Shown: positions 42,060 through 54,936 of the stretch, in pieces
Layout: every line of letters starts with the position of its first letter
Numbering within the stretch: position 1 is the first letter of the stretch
Source: Cepaea nemoralis
Taxonomy: Eukaryota; Mollusca; Gastropoda; Stylommatophora; Helicidae
Reading direction: 5' to 3'
NCBI GenBank assembly: GCA_014155875.1
Contig: JACEFZ010002074.1
Span: forward strand, 62,001-126,000
Length of the DNA: 64,000 nt
The notes under the pieces: model-generated
Databases searched by the model: none
What the model saw: the letters and a program-made list of their open reading frames with translations, nothing else
Told to the model about the DNA's origin: nothing
Position numbers and translations under genes: made by a program

Positions 42060-44945
42060 TTATGCAGCTGTCTTTTCACTGTCTGAAGCTTTCTGTCTGA
42101 GACCAGCGACTGGCAGTGCTTCTCCATCCATCATGTGCCATCGCCGATAAGCGTGGGCGGTCATGTTCTGCCATCTCACTCGATCACCAGAGTCGTGGAT
42201 CAGCTCCGTGTTTCTGTCTCGACGATGCCACGTGGCCAAGCCATCCAGGTATTTAATTCTTGGTGTTTCCCTTGGTCTGTTCCCTTCGATCTTGCCAGTT
42301 GTCACCAAGTTCTCCAATTCATTTCTTCTCATAACATTCCCAACAATTTTTTACTGACTACGTCTAATGTCTCTAATCAGTTTACGATCTTCATTTGTTT
42401 CTTGAAGGACTTGTTCATTGGTTTTTCTATCTGTCCATGGTATTTTTTGCATTTTCCTCAGAAACCACATGTCCAAAGCTATCAGATGTTTTTCAGCTTG
42501 TCTGCTTATTGTCCACACCTCACATCCATATAAAAGTACGTGTTCTATGTAGCACTTCAACACTCTTTTCCTCGTTTCAGTTGATATCATTTTATTGGTC
42601 CGTATGTTTTTCATCTTGCAAAAGGCTACATTCGCCATAGCAATTCTTGTTCTAATCTCTTCAAGGCATCTCCCATCAGATGTTATGACTGTTCCGAGAT
42701 AGTTGTACCGATTCAATTGTTTAAGAATATGCCCATTTACTAGTAATTTACATTGTGGTATTTCATTCTTCCTAGTGACGACCATAATCTGTGTCTTCTT
42801 ACAATTCAATTCTAACCCTAGTTGTTCACTGTGTGCAACAACCGCATCTACTAAATTTTGCAGATCCTGTTCATTGTCTGCAATCAAGACTGTATCATCT
42901 GCATATCTAATGTTATTGATGTATCGTCCCCCAATTTTGATTCCTTCCATATCTTCTATATGTCTAAAAATATTTTCACTGTACAGGGAAAACAGATCCG
43001 GAGACATTACACATCCCTGTCTCACACCTCTCTTAATAGGCTGATATTGACCTACTTCATAATCAATTCTTATGGCAGCTTGTTGTTTCCAATATATGTT
43101 TTTTACAAGTCTAAGGTCATTTCCATCAATTTGTAGATCTTCAAGCATCCTTATCATGTCGATATGTCTCACGTTATCGAAAGCCTTTGTGTAGTCAATA
43201 AAACAGAGGTGTAGATCTTTGTTTACTTCTTTAGAACGCTCGAATTACTGTTCTCAGTATGTACACAGCATTTACTGTAACCTTGCCTTCTACACACCCA
43301 CATTGTTCCTCTCCTATTTCAGGTTGTATTATATTCCTAACTCTTTGCATGATAATTTTTAACAAAATCTTCGTGATATGATTCATTATACTAATTGATT
43401 GATGTTGATCACATTCCAAGGCTCCTGATTTCTTTGGGATTGCAATAAATACAGAATTACATAATTCAGAAGGTATATCTCCAGTATCATATATGGTATT
43501 CAGGAGTCTGGTAACTTTATCTATTCCGTATTCTTCTAAAACATTAATTATTTCTGTTGTGATGCTGTCTGAACCGGAGGTCTTGCCAGATTTCATATGG
43601 TGAAGAGCATTCTGAACCTCCATCTTCAAAATTGATAGTCCTTCATTATTATTTTGAATATCATACTGTTCTTCTCTGTTATCATCATAAAGATTTTTCA
43701 CATAATCTGACCATACATGTAAAATCTGATCTTTCTCTATTATGATTTTTCCATCTTTTGTCTTTAGGCAGCCTGCTGATGTATGTGTTCTTTGATTAGT
43801 AAGCTCCTGATTTCTGTTGTGCATTAGTTTGGTATTTTTACTGTTGTGTTTTTCAATTTCTATGCAATTTTTCTCGAGCCATGCTTCTTTTGCCTCCTTA
43901 CATAATGTTCTGACTTTTCTGTGAATTTCTTAATATTTGGCAGGATTATTTTTGTTCTGTCTTCTTTTACCATTAGCTGTAAAATTTCTTCAGTCATCCA
44001 TGTCTGAAGAACCCACTTTCTTTAATTTTGGAATAGTATTTTTCTGCAGCTAAACTGATTGAATTCTTCAACATTTCCCATTGATCATCCACATCTTGAA
44101 ATAGTATCTCTAGATCGGACAATATATAAAATGTGTTCTTTATTACAATGTTAAAATTATCTTTTATTTCTTTGTCAGTTTTCAATTTGCACAAATCATA
44201 TTTAGTGTTTCTGGTTGTATACTTGACTTTCTTTAACTTTACCCTCAATCTGCCTGTAATTAATCTATGATCACCGTAACAGTCAGCATTGGGAGCTGTT
44301 TTTGCGACTGTTAGCGCATTTCAAAACCTTCTGCTAATCAGGATGTAGTCTATCTGGTTTTTAATCCTGCTGTCGGGACTCCTCCATGTCCATAATCTTC
44401 TGGATGCTGTTTAAACCAGGTGTTTCCTACAACCATTTCTTGATTTTTTTTGCCCATTCTACAAGTCTGTATCCTCTTTTGTTTCGCTCTCCGAGACCAT
44501 GGTTGCCTACACTGCATCCATCGCCTTGATCTTTTGCGTTGAAATCATCCATTATAATATTTATTTCTGATTTATTACATTTCTTCTAAGCATGTTCCAT
44601 ATCATAAAATACATCTAAGCTTTCTTCACTGCATTCATTTGTTGGAGCATATATTTGAATGACATTTATTTTAAAAGGCCTTCCGTTCAATTTTACTAAT
44701 AGAACTCTGTCTGACACAGCTAAATAACCTTTAATAGAATTTGATGTTTGCCAATCTAACATAATGGCTACATCTCTTTGCCATTCTTCTCCTCCAGAAT
44801 AAATAATCTTACAATCATCTCCTGTCTTAATCCCTGCCCCTCTCAATCTGGTTTCACACATTCCTAATATATTAATATTCTCTATCCCCATTTCTTGTTT
44901 GATGTTATCCAATTTTCCATCTGCATTCATTGTTCTGACATTCCA
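42060..44945 (-). pseudogene. Family Y LINE, most complete copy
   Basis: Minus-strand order: EEP endonuclease start (ILGMCETRLRGAG, with the catalytic Glu, and IQIYAPTNE) 44930-44586; region near 44248-43994; linker and RT start (THTSAGCLKTKDGK, PKKSGALECDQH) 43824-43231; RT core (VRQGCVMSPDLFSLY, RYADDTVLIADN) 43172-42351; C-terminus (RKRVLKCYIE, GLATWHRRDRNTEL) to 42060. About 2.9 kb with at least three frame breaks. The catalytic YADD is intact. It would make a nick-and-copy retrotransposition protein if repaired; no RNase H. A tail of the type seen at 16910 is not clear here. Confidence 0.8.
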
Positions 44946-45394
44946 GGTTCCTACCTTTAATGATAATAATCTTTTGCACCTAGTAGCCTACTGACGGTCT
45001 GGAGTCATATGGTGCACATGACTATCCTTCTACGTGGCGAGGCTGCTCCTATGGAGCACCCATTTACGCCGTTTCTCTGAATGTCGATGATATCGCAAAA
45101 TATAATGTTCTTGGCATCTGTGAAGAAGGTAGTTTGCCATTGCTTTCCTTCTTAGCAGTAACCTTACTTGTCAATGACCATAGCCATTGCCTCCTCAACA
45201 AAAAAGAGATCCTATGTCTACCGTCGTGAAGCTGGAGACCATAACCCACAACTATCTGTCGGCTGCTCTTCAACCTCATCCACAACCTGCACCCATGGCT
45301 TCAAATAACCCTGATCAGGAGGCTAAACGGGCACTCCACCTTGCCCAACGGTGTCCCGTAGGCTAATGGAGGGAAGGAGGCACCATACTTCTCC
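44946..45394. other. Probable LINE 5' region / repeat, unassigned
   Basis: Probably upstream part of the family Y element; no domain recognised. Confidence 0.35.
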
Positions 45395-45755
45395 TTTGAT
45401 AGGTGATACAGAGATGTGGTTCCTTAGACGAATGTTGCGAATTCCTTGGACTGCCAAAGTAACTAACGACGAATGCCTTAAAGAGGCTGGCGAAACTAGA
45501 ACATTATATACAACAATAAGAAAGAGACAAACAGCTTTTTTTGGGTCATGTGATGAGAAGAGAGGCGCTGGAGAACATCGCGATAACTGGAAAGATCGAG
45601 GGGAAGAAAGGCAGAGGCAGACAACGAGAAATGATGCTGGATGGATTGCGACGGTGGCATGGAGGTATATCAACGACAAAGTTGATCCAGAAAACCAAGG
45701 ACAGAGATCTGTGGAGAGTCATGAACGCCTATGCCAGTCGGCACGGCACTTGATG
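45395..45755 (+). pseudogene. Family Z LINE C-terminus
   Basis: EMWFLRRMLRIPWTAKVTND, then a frameshift in a T run near 45540, then GHVMRREALENIAITGKIEG and LDGLRRWHGG to the ASRHGT end and a TGATGATGAT tail. The endonuclease and RT core are missing. Confidence 0.75.
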
Positions 45756-45774
45756 ATGATGATATAGAGAGAAG

Positions 45775-45975
45775 AGATCCGGTGACATGACACACCCCTG
45801 TCGTACTCCTAGCTTAATCTGTTCATACCTTCCCTCTTTATTTCCCATTTTAATTGCTGCTACTTGGTAATGGTTCCAGTAAATATTCTTTATTATTCTT
45901 AAATTATCTTTCCCATCAATGTTGATATCTTCCAATATATAACGATAAATCATCCAATTTAACTGCGAATGCATT
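45775..45975 (-). pseudogene. LINE RT scrap
   Basis: The minus strand gives EDINIDGKDNLRIIKNIYWN and LGVRQGCVMSPDLFSLY, the RT motif just before the catalytic box. Ends abruptly against the family Z fragment. Confidence 0.65.
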
Positions 45976-46475
45976 TCCCTAGCTGCTTAGAGCATATTTA
46001 AAAGATCATAATAACATGATAGTAATGCCTTGATTGAGCATTACACTTAATAATTATGTTCAAGCATTCTGCGGAATTACAAGATATTTAAAAGAAAAAA
46101 CACGAAGATAAGCAATGAGTAAGGGACAGAACCATCTAATAGTGTTACAAGGGAGATAACTTAAATAGTTTTTTTAAATAATTATTTACTAGCGATGATA
46201 ATAATAACCAATTTAAAACTTCTCAAATATTCTATTAGAAATAAAACAATCAATATATAAGTAAAATATATTAATGCTCAATACAGTCCTTTTAGGTTTA
46301 TTATAGGAAATGGTTTAAATTATTATATAATTATATTTTATAATTGAATTTTTAATCATACATTTATTTTTTAAACATTTTAAACTTTCAATGCATTTCA
46401 TTATGATAATTCCTAACAAAAGCATTTTTTTACTGGCCTACTAGGGCCACATACATAAAAAAAAAGGGAAAGGAA
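45976..46475. other. AT-rich intergenic sequence
   Basis: Nothing recognised. Confidence 0.4.
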
Positions 46476-46479
46476 ATTA

Positions 46480-46612
46480 ACCATGCGTCCGACACACCCA
46501 TCTGGAGATCATCTGCCACATCCTGCACCCATCTTCTCTTTGGCCTTCCTCTCCTCTCTTCCCAGGCATATATACCCCTCCTTTATTGTTCTCTTCAAAC
46601 TTTCGTGACGTT
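46480..46612 (-). pseudogene. Family X LINE tail scrap
   Basis: The + strand CCATCTGGAGATCATCTGCC and CTCTTCCCAGGCATATA match 26345-26420; minus sense, nested beside a family Y tail. Confidence 0.6.
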
Positions 46613-46624
46613 TCCATCCATCCA

Positions 46625-46925
46625 TCCATCATGTGCCATGCCGATAAGCGTGGGCGGTCATGTTCTGCCATCTCACTCGATCACCAGAGTCGTGGATCAG
46701 CTCCGTGTTTCTGTCTCGACCATGCCATGTGGCCAAGCCATCCAGATATTTAATTCTTGGTCTTCCCTTTGGTCTCCTCCCTTCGATCTTGCCAGTCGTT
46801 ACCAAGTTCTCCAATTCATTTCCTTTCATAACATGCCCACAAAATGTTGCTTCTCTACGTCTAATGTCTCTAATCAGTTTACGATCTTCATTTGTTTCTT
46901 GTAGGACTTGTTCATTGGTTTTTCT
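46625..46925 (-). pseudogene. Family Y LINE C-terminus
   Basis: The minus strand gives NELENLVTTGKIEGRRPKGR through DRNTELIHDSGDRV to AYRHGT, very close to 9050-9240. Confidence 0.75.
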
Positions 46926-47110
46926 AGATCAACTCCACTGATGATATTCCTCCATGCCACCGTCTCAATCCATCCAGCATCATTTCTTTTGGTCTGCCTC
47001 TGCCTCTCTTTCCCTCGATCTTTCCAGTTGTCACGACGTTCTCCAATGCCGCCCTTCTCATCACATGACCAAGAAAAAGCGAGATGCCCAACACATGGAA
47101 GTGAGGAACT
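46925..47110 (-). pseudogene. Family Z LINE C-terminus scrap
   Basis: The minus strand gives LGHVMRRAALENVVTTGKIE and MMLDGLRRWHGGISSVELI. Directly joined to the family Y fragment, a nested or recombined LINE. Confidence 0.7.
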
Positions 47111-47125
47111 AAAGCAGCCATGAGC

Positions 47126-47479
47126 AGGACGTGGCAATTCCTCGTGTGAGCCCTGTCTCAGAACAATATGTGCCGGCTCTGCAATTATGGAAGCCTCCTT
47201 GGATAGCGAGGGAATGCCCATGGTCTGCCCCTGCCTTCCCTTGAGGGTTGACCGTGATGTCTTTGACCGTCCTATCTTGACCAGCTGAGATGTGGGCGAC
47301 ATCACAACAATAAGTCTAACGTGCCCAGGGAAGGCTAATCTCATTAAAAATGCCCGCCGAAGACGGAAGTGCCGTCCTATGTGTCGGCTCTGCAATTATG
47401 GAAGTCACCCAGGATGGCGGAAAATGCCATGGACGGTACCACAAAAGTGAGTCTCCCAGGAATGCTAACCTGGTCAAAA
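47126..47479. other. Unassigned sequence with a short direct repeat
   Basis: GGCTCTGCAATTATGGAAG occurs at about 47172 and 47386. No gene recognised. Confidence 0.4.
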
Positions 47480-48625
47480 TTGTACGCTAAATCCAGCTTG
47501 AACCGCGTTAATTTCTTCTTCCATTTTCTTACGAAGCCTTCCCATTATGATTTTTAGTAGAATTTTACTTGCATGACTGATCAGGGCAACAGTTCTATAG
47601 TTGGTGCATAATTTTAGGTTGCCATTTTTTGGTTTTGGAATGAAGATAGTTCTCTTCCAATCTTTTGGCCATAACCATATTCCATATCTTTTTACATAAT
47701 GCATGATGGATTTGTATGCTTTCTTTTCCTCCAGCTTTAATTAGTTCAGCTGGTATCTCATCACATCCTGGTGATTTACTATTCTTCGGGTTCTTTATTG
47801 CCCATACATTTTCATCTAATGAGGGTTCAGGTTCTGTTTCTGCTGTCTTTGGTTCATGTATATCATTCACATCCTCACAGTCATTCATATCATACATTCC
47901 ACTGCAGTATTCCTGCCATCTTTCTCGAATTTGTCAAGATTCTGTTAAGGTATTTTCCAACTTGTCACAGATAACATTTAATAGATGTTGAACATTTCTT
48001 GTCAATAACTTCATTTCTTTGAACATTTCGTAATCTCTTCCATTCTTATGATATTGCTCTATTTTAATACAACAATCTTGTAAATATTGGTTTTTGTCCT
48101 TTCTTGTGTTCTTTCTTATTTCTCGTGTTAAAGATTTATACTTCATCCTAATGTTATCGATTTTTCCCTTTATTTTTCAGTTGCCTTCGTTGGTTTATTA
48201 ATTCTAAAGTGCATGGTGTAATCCATGGCTTATGCAGCTTAGTCCTGGTCTGAATTAAATCTTTGGCTGCTGTCATCAGGATATCTCCAGCTTGTACTGC
48301 CAGTTCATCAGGTGTCTTTTCCTCTTGTACAGACATCAAGACCCCAAAACGATTCCTCACTTCTACGTTGTATGTATCTGGTATATTTGTGAGATCAAAA
48401 CGAAGTGGCCTTGGACCTCGGGTAAGCTTTTTGAGTTTTAATTTCAGATCTACTTCTAATAACTGATGATCTGTATCACAATCTGCACTTCGTAGGGTTT
48501 TTGCAGCTGTTATGCTTGATCTCCATCTTCTTTGCATTAATTTATCACCTGCATCATTTCTATTTCCCAATCCAAATTTTCCTAAAACGTGTCTCTCATT
48601 TTCGGCTATTCCTTTAAGTCTGATA
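47480..48625 (-). pseudogene. LINE fragment: end of endonuclease, linker, RT start
   Basis: Minus-strand order: GNRNDAGDKL and ITAAKTLRSADCDTDHQLLE (48570-48154), linker EIRKNTRKDKNQYLQD (48146-47934), NPKNSKSPGCDEIPAEL (47897-47595), then CTNYRTVALISHASKILLKI (47704-47474). Sister of 6226-7330. RT catalytic box absent. Confidence 0.75.
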
Positions 48626-48629
48626 ATCC

Positions 48630-48775
48630 ATAACAGAGGAAATCTTTAATCCAGATCTACACGTGGTGAAAACAATCAAAATCACTGCCACAGAATTAAT
48701 ATCACTGATATGTTTGAATAATCCGTGACAGGGGGTAATCTTTAATCCAGATCTACACGTGGTGAGCTGGTCTCC
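48630..48775 (-). repeat. Tandem 93-bp unit, reverse orientation
   Basis: CCAGATCTACACGTGGTGA at 48649 and 48749; reverse complement of the units at 9805-9945. Confidence 0.65.
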
Positions 48776-48990
48776 CTGGCCTAGGTGTTAAACAACTTTC
48801 TGCGTAATCCCGTTTATCCACGTAGGGTAACGCAGCGTGCAAGAACTGGAAGCGGTTCTGGCCGCGATGGTAACTTACGGGATAAGTGAGCCGGCCGCTC
48901 GAAAGCAATGGCAAACCACTGAGCGTAATCTTGCCAAGAAATTAACAATCAGCTGAAATATGCTGATATTGACAGCGATGTCCTGTAAAA
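48770..48990 (+). repeat. Dispersed repeat S1, full + copy
   Basis: GGTCTCCCTGGCCTAGGTGT to GACAGCGATGTCCTGTAAAA. The left edge of copy B falls in this repeat, as copy A does in its S1. Confidence 0.65.
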
Positions 48991-49019
48991 GGATATGCTA
49001 GAGAAAAAAAATCGAAAAC

Positions 49020-49533
49020 ATAGAAAAGGAAAAGACCAAGGCTATGATTCACTGGATGCCTACAACCACAAAGGTAGAGACAGTGAGATATAAATGCGAA
49101 AATGCATAACCTTAACAACAGCACGGACAAGTGGTTACTTCTGTACAACCCGAAAGAGCCTCTGCCACATTACGTGGACATGGTTTTGGATTGGGTAGAA
49201 GATAAGCTACACCGTCTCTTCATCACAGTTCCGGGGCGCCGTATGTTGTGTACAGTCTGTGGGGAGGACTCTCACTGGAGTAATAAATGTCAGGCCAAAG
49301 TACAAACCCAGAAGGGGGCTAGACTGGCACAAAGAGTCACCTCGAACCCCCAGACTGATCAACATAGTAAGGAGGGTGAAGACGGTTTCCAACTGGTCAC
49401 TAGGAAATGGGGACGCTCTACCAAGAGCCTGTCTGACGGCGAGAGCAAGACACCTCCAGCGCCCCCCCCCCCTCCCAAACCCCGGTTACCATACTGCTGC
49501 CCCTCAAAACCACGACTACTCTACACCGTCTGA
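49020..49533 (+). pseudogene. LINE ORF1 with CCHC knuckle, copy B
   Basis: Frame 49102-49533 contains DKWLLLYNPKE, RRMLCTVCGEDSHWSNKC (C-X2-C-X4-H-X4-C zinc knuckle, near residues 52-66), and a Lys/Gln-rich tail. Gag-like ORF1 proteins coat the LINE RNA. The N-terminus upstream of 49102 is not in frame from a good ATG, and a poly-C run at 49462 may be unstable. Confidence 0.7.
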
Positions 49534-49801
49534 AGCGCACAGGGAAAACAAAAAGAAATGTGTAAGTAATTATAGTAAACAGATAACGACCAGCGCCATG
49601 ACTGGAAGAGACACTGATAAAATCAACTCACCACCAAGATGAAGAAGCCTGTCAGATTCTTCCCCACGCCTGGTTATTGACTTGGATATTTCAAGCCCGG
49701 GGAAGGAATCTACTAACTATTTCCAGAAATGACAACATGAATACAGAAAGTTTAAAGAAGAAACATAATTATACTCAACCGGTTTTTATATTACAACAAA
49801 A

Positions 49802-51150
49802 ATGGCAGCGGAAATTAAAACCAAGAGTTTTAACATTCGAGGTATAAGATCCAAAATTAATCATCTTATACCGCTCATACACAAATATAAACCTGATTTT
49901 ATACTCATACAGGAAACTAACGTTAATACCCACGGACACGCACCATATATCACAACATGCCTAGATCTAAGACACTCATGTTTTAGTCTTAGTACTCAAC
50001 ATATCGGACTGGATACAGCAATAATACAGACATCGGACAGGTTGCAGATTATAGAAAAGGACAGGGACTGCCAGGGTAGGATAGCTTTAGTACAGGTGGG
50101 CAATAACATAGACAAATACACAGTTTTCAACATACACGCACCGCTTGACTACAGACATCAGCCGCTCTTCTACCAAACATTAGAAAATTTACTATCACAC
50201 TCATATCAGGGTCACAACATTATTTTAGGGGGTGATGTTAATTGCATACTTGCTGTGCATGACCTGATAAATAGAGATGTAAGAATGCAAATTAGAAACA
50301 CCACCGGGGATGATAAACATCAGTTAGACACATTGCAAACAATTTTAGATATCCATGGGGCTGACAGACACATACAGGCCGGGGAAATCCCCATGGAACA
50401 GATACAACATACACGAACAATGCACATAGTAGAGCAGCGCCATTAGATATAATTCATGCTCCCAGGGCACATCATATAACAGAAGTCAAGCATTTACAGG
50501 AGACACTGAACTTCACAGACCATAAAGCTGTAGTTGCAACAATAAACACAGTACAATCAACAACACATTTTAGAAGATCTTCCCATTGGAAATTTAACAG
50601 TACACTTTTACAAAATCAGGACTATGTAGATTGCTTAACAAAACTGATCCTCACATACACAAGCAATATACTAGAGGATGATGCGCGAGAACTCTGGGAA
50701 ACATTCATACGACAGAGTACTCAAATACTAGCAGCAGTAATGCACAGGTAAAAACTACAACAAGAAAAAGTATTGGAAAATGCAATTAAGCTCTCACTAC
50801 AAACAGACAAATATTCACCACATATCATAGCATTACAGGAAGAATTATATCTCCCCAGACATCACCAATTTCAGGGGGCTTTACTGCGTACAAAGTTACA
50901 AACTATAACACAAGAGATATCGAGTAAACAATACCTAGCTATAGAATAAAACATACAGTGCAACAGACAGATTGGTCAGATAATTGACAAGGAAGGAAAT
51001 ATACAAGTCGACCCACAACAAATAGCCTTAGCCTTTGAAGATTATTATAAGAACCTTTACACAGAGAAAAACATACAAACGCACGTCCAAGAAAATTTTA
51101 TGAAATTCACAAAACTCACAAAGGAACAGAAACTAACACTAGATACTGAT
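49802..51150 (+). pseudogene. LINE ORF2 N-terminus: EEP endonuclease and linker, copy B
   Basis: Frame 49802-50446: KSFNIRGIRSK, FILIQETN (catalytic Glu), VFNIHAPLDYRHQ and ILGGDVNC, the ordered EEP motifs. A break at 50443 is followed by a readable linker containing TDHKAVV (the H-motif neighbourhood) and stops near 50750 and 50947. RT is replaced by the inverted RNase H LINE at 51150. It would nick target DNA if whole. Confidence 0.75.
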
Positions 51151-52735
51151 TGATTGATTTATTTATTTAGGAACCGACACCACAGCATTCGGGGCATTCC
51201 CATAAGCTCTCCGTCCCCATCCTCAGCAGCCAGTGAAGAGTTCCAACACCAATAGTACCAGTAGCAATCTGATTATATGTCCGTCTCACCTTTCCTCTGA
51301 GCGTTGAGCGTCGGCCAGATCCCCTCGTCACTCCTCGCCGTCTCATTCTTGACATACCATGGTGACCCATTTGCTCCTCCGAGGTGTACACGTGCTCCCA
51401 CAAAGCTGCAATCACGTCTGCCTTGTCATGCATCAATACTCCACCAAGTTTTGCAGAGCCAGCCAATCTGTCCGCCTGTTCATTCTCCAACACACCGGCA
51501 TGCCCCGGAGATAAGATCCAGGCGATGCTTGCCACCCGTGACCTCCGAAGTGAAGCAAGTAACTCTGCACGAAACATGCCTGTCCTCATCTTCATTAGCA
51601 TGCTTTCTGGGTCAGTTACGATCACGATGTGCGTGTTTATCCTATTTTCCATCCAGCGGAAAGCTGCAGTGACCGCCTCCACCTCCATTCTTAAGCTAGA
51701 TGTTGTGGTATCATATGCCAGGCTCTCCTGCACCAAACGTCTGCCATTAGGTTGGGCTATAAACCCCCAGGCACTTCTCCTACCTCTCAACACTGAGCAA
51801 TCTGTTTATATAACACATCATCCGAGCGAGGATTATCCTGAATTAGTTGCTGGATTTCCACTTCCGTGGCCCCTGCTGGCCACTCCCTGCACTCCCGGCT
51901 CAATGTGATTAAAATTCTGCACAAGTCTGACTGCTCCGTTGGCACTCTCACCCACTCCTCTCCTTGCCTAATGTTCTCCAAGATGCACACATGTTTGATC
52001 GTATCCTCCGCCTGAGCCATCCATGATTTCCCTCTTATCAGTCGCTGACCATTAACTGCGTCCAGCGCTTCATGCAATGGGTGATCCGTGTCTGCAGCTA
52101 CTCTGAGGCATAACTTTGCCTGCATCACCTTGAGCCTACCTGCAACAGTCGGCAAACCAAGGATGTAACGCATACACAGTACTGTGGTGTCTCTGGTGCA
52201 TCCCAGAATGACCCGCATAGCTTCGTTCTGTATGCGATATAGCTTCACCAGCTGACTCTTTGAGACAGTGAGCAGTCCTAGTCCATAATCAATCACTGAG
52301 AGGATCAAGTGCTGGTATAGTGTGAAAAGCATTCTTTGCTCTGTGTCCATTGCAGCCATAGGTTTAAGTGCATTGAGTCCCTTTTGAGATCTTGTTACAA
52401 CCATCTCCACATGGTCTTTGAAGGACAGGCTCCTGTCAAATGTGATCCCCAGATACTTTAGTTTGTTATCTCTGTTAACGTTTCTACCATCTATCGTGAG
52501 GCTTGGGACATCAGCTCTCACAATCCTGTTGTCCAGAGAGCACCACAAAACAGTCGCCTTTTCCGGGTGGATGACCGAACTCGTTTCAGTGCACCAGTCA
52601 ATCACTTTGTCTACTGTCGCTTGTAGCTCCTGGGCTGTTTGTTCCCTATCTCTCCCCTGCCTATATGCACGAATATCATCTGCAAATGTTAGTATCCTTC
52701 CAACCCCTGGTGCTTCTGAATCATGTTTGAATCAT
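51150..52735 (-). pseudogene. RNase H LINE, 5'-truncated, copy B
   Basis: Minus strand: FADDI box near 52675, then a 272-residue open frame 52605-51787 with CTETSSVIHPEKATV, LKYLGITFDRSLSF and NEAMRVILGCTRDTTV (RT thumb and connection), and 51793-51167 with RNase H (AYDTTTSSLRMEVEAV, SPGHAGVLENEQADRL) ending in WECPECCGVG, a CCHC-like tail. Only one frame change separates the two. The + strand TGATTGATTTATTTATTTAG near 51150 is its 3' tail. Confidence 0.8.
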
Positions 52736-52844
52736 GATTACCAACTTCATCGCTTACTCTGGTTTTGGAGAACAACGAAAGTAATTACAAGTAAATTACA
52801 AACATTCTTTAATTGGTGCCTGTTTTGTGCAAACAGAAAGAAGT

Positions 52845-53215
52845 GATAGTCAGCTTAAAATTAACGTGGTAGAGAATTGACGTTACTGCGCGAACATGTG
52901 TATACAGAATGTGTCAGGACAATGTACACACAGTAATCGTCCACCAGTTTAAATGTAATCGCAGTTGTGATCTTTGAACATGCTGTTTATCTCATCATTT
53001 TAAACATATGCAACACATTGCCACCATAATGGTTCTACAAATGTTGTAATATGACATGTTTTGATGACTTTATTAAAATAATATATACTCAATTGAAATG
53101 ACGTGAACAGCATGTTCAAAGATCGAAACTGCGTTTACATTTAAACTGGTGGGATATTACTGTGTATACATTTTTCTGGCACACTCTGTATTTCAGCTTG
53201 AAGGATTTATGTATA
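52845..53215 (+). repeat. Penelope 3' relic split by the MITE, copy B
   Basis: Counterpart of 14165-14560: CAAACAGAAAGAAGTGATAG before and TTTCAGCTTGAAGGATTTAT after the MITE. Confidence 0.65.
52905..53188. mobile_element. 284-bp MITE, copy B
   Basis: Same ends (CAGAATGTG ... CACACTCTG), same TA flanks and same length as 14245-14528. Confidence 0.8.
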
Positions 53216-53544
53216 GTCTGTCCAGAAATTAATGCCTTCACTCACGATCAATTATTCTGAAAACTGTCTATTGCATCGTTATTAAAGTTTTCCTGCCATC
53301 TTATATTTACCCCCACCCAAGGAATATGCCTTTGATAGATCCAAAGGCAACTTAAATCATGGAAAGCGGCGACATTTCTTTGATGTTTTGGCGAAAAACT
53401 AGTGAATTCACGCTAACAAACTTTTATAGTACCGCACCTCAATTCTGGTGACGACACAAGGCGTATCCAGATTCTTATGGGAGTGGGTGCAATGTGTATG
53501 TAATATAAGTAAAGACAGAATTTACAGAGTCTTGGGGTAAATTG

Positions 53545-53886
53545 AGATGCCTGAGGAGAGCTGCTAACCTAACAATCCGAGACCGAGTAAGACATGCTGT
53601 TATCAGACAGACTGTGGGATCAACACCTTGTGCCACATTTACTGAAAGGCAGAAGATCAAGTGGTTTGGCCATGTCATTAGACTGCAACACCAACAACTA
53701 CCATCACTAGCCTTACATCAAAGATCATCTGCGACAAGACCAAGAGGTCGTCCAAGAAGGCAATGGATTGACGACATCAAAGACATTGTACAATCACATG
53801 GAATGACACTATCCTGTGCAGCCCACCGGGTGCTGGAACACAAATTATTCCTCCCCACGACACTTGACGGCAGAAGTGGAAGATGA
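53545..53886 (+). pseudogene. LINE 3' end, copy B
   Basis: MRCLRRAANLTIRDRVRHAV, KWFGHVIRLQHQQLP and RGRPRRQWIDDIKDIV to GRSGR. Open over 114 residues. Counterpart of 14850-15229. Confidence 0.7.
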
Positions 53887-53887
53887 A

Positions 53888-54936
<1,049 letters not shown>

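Noticed and set aside
42703..43136. Plus-strand frames over the LINE at 42-43 kb
   Set aside because: Antisense shadows of the clear minus-strand RT motifs.
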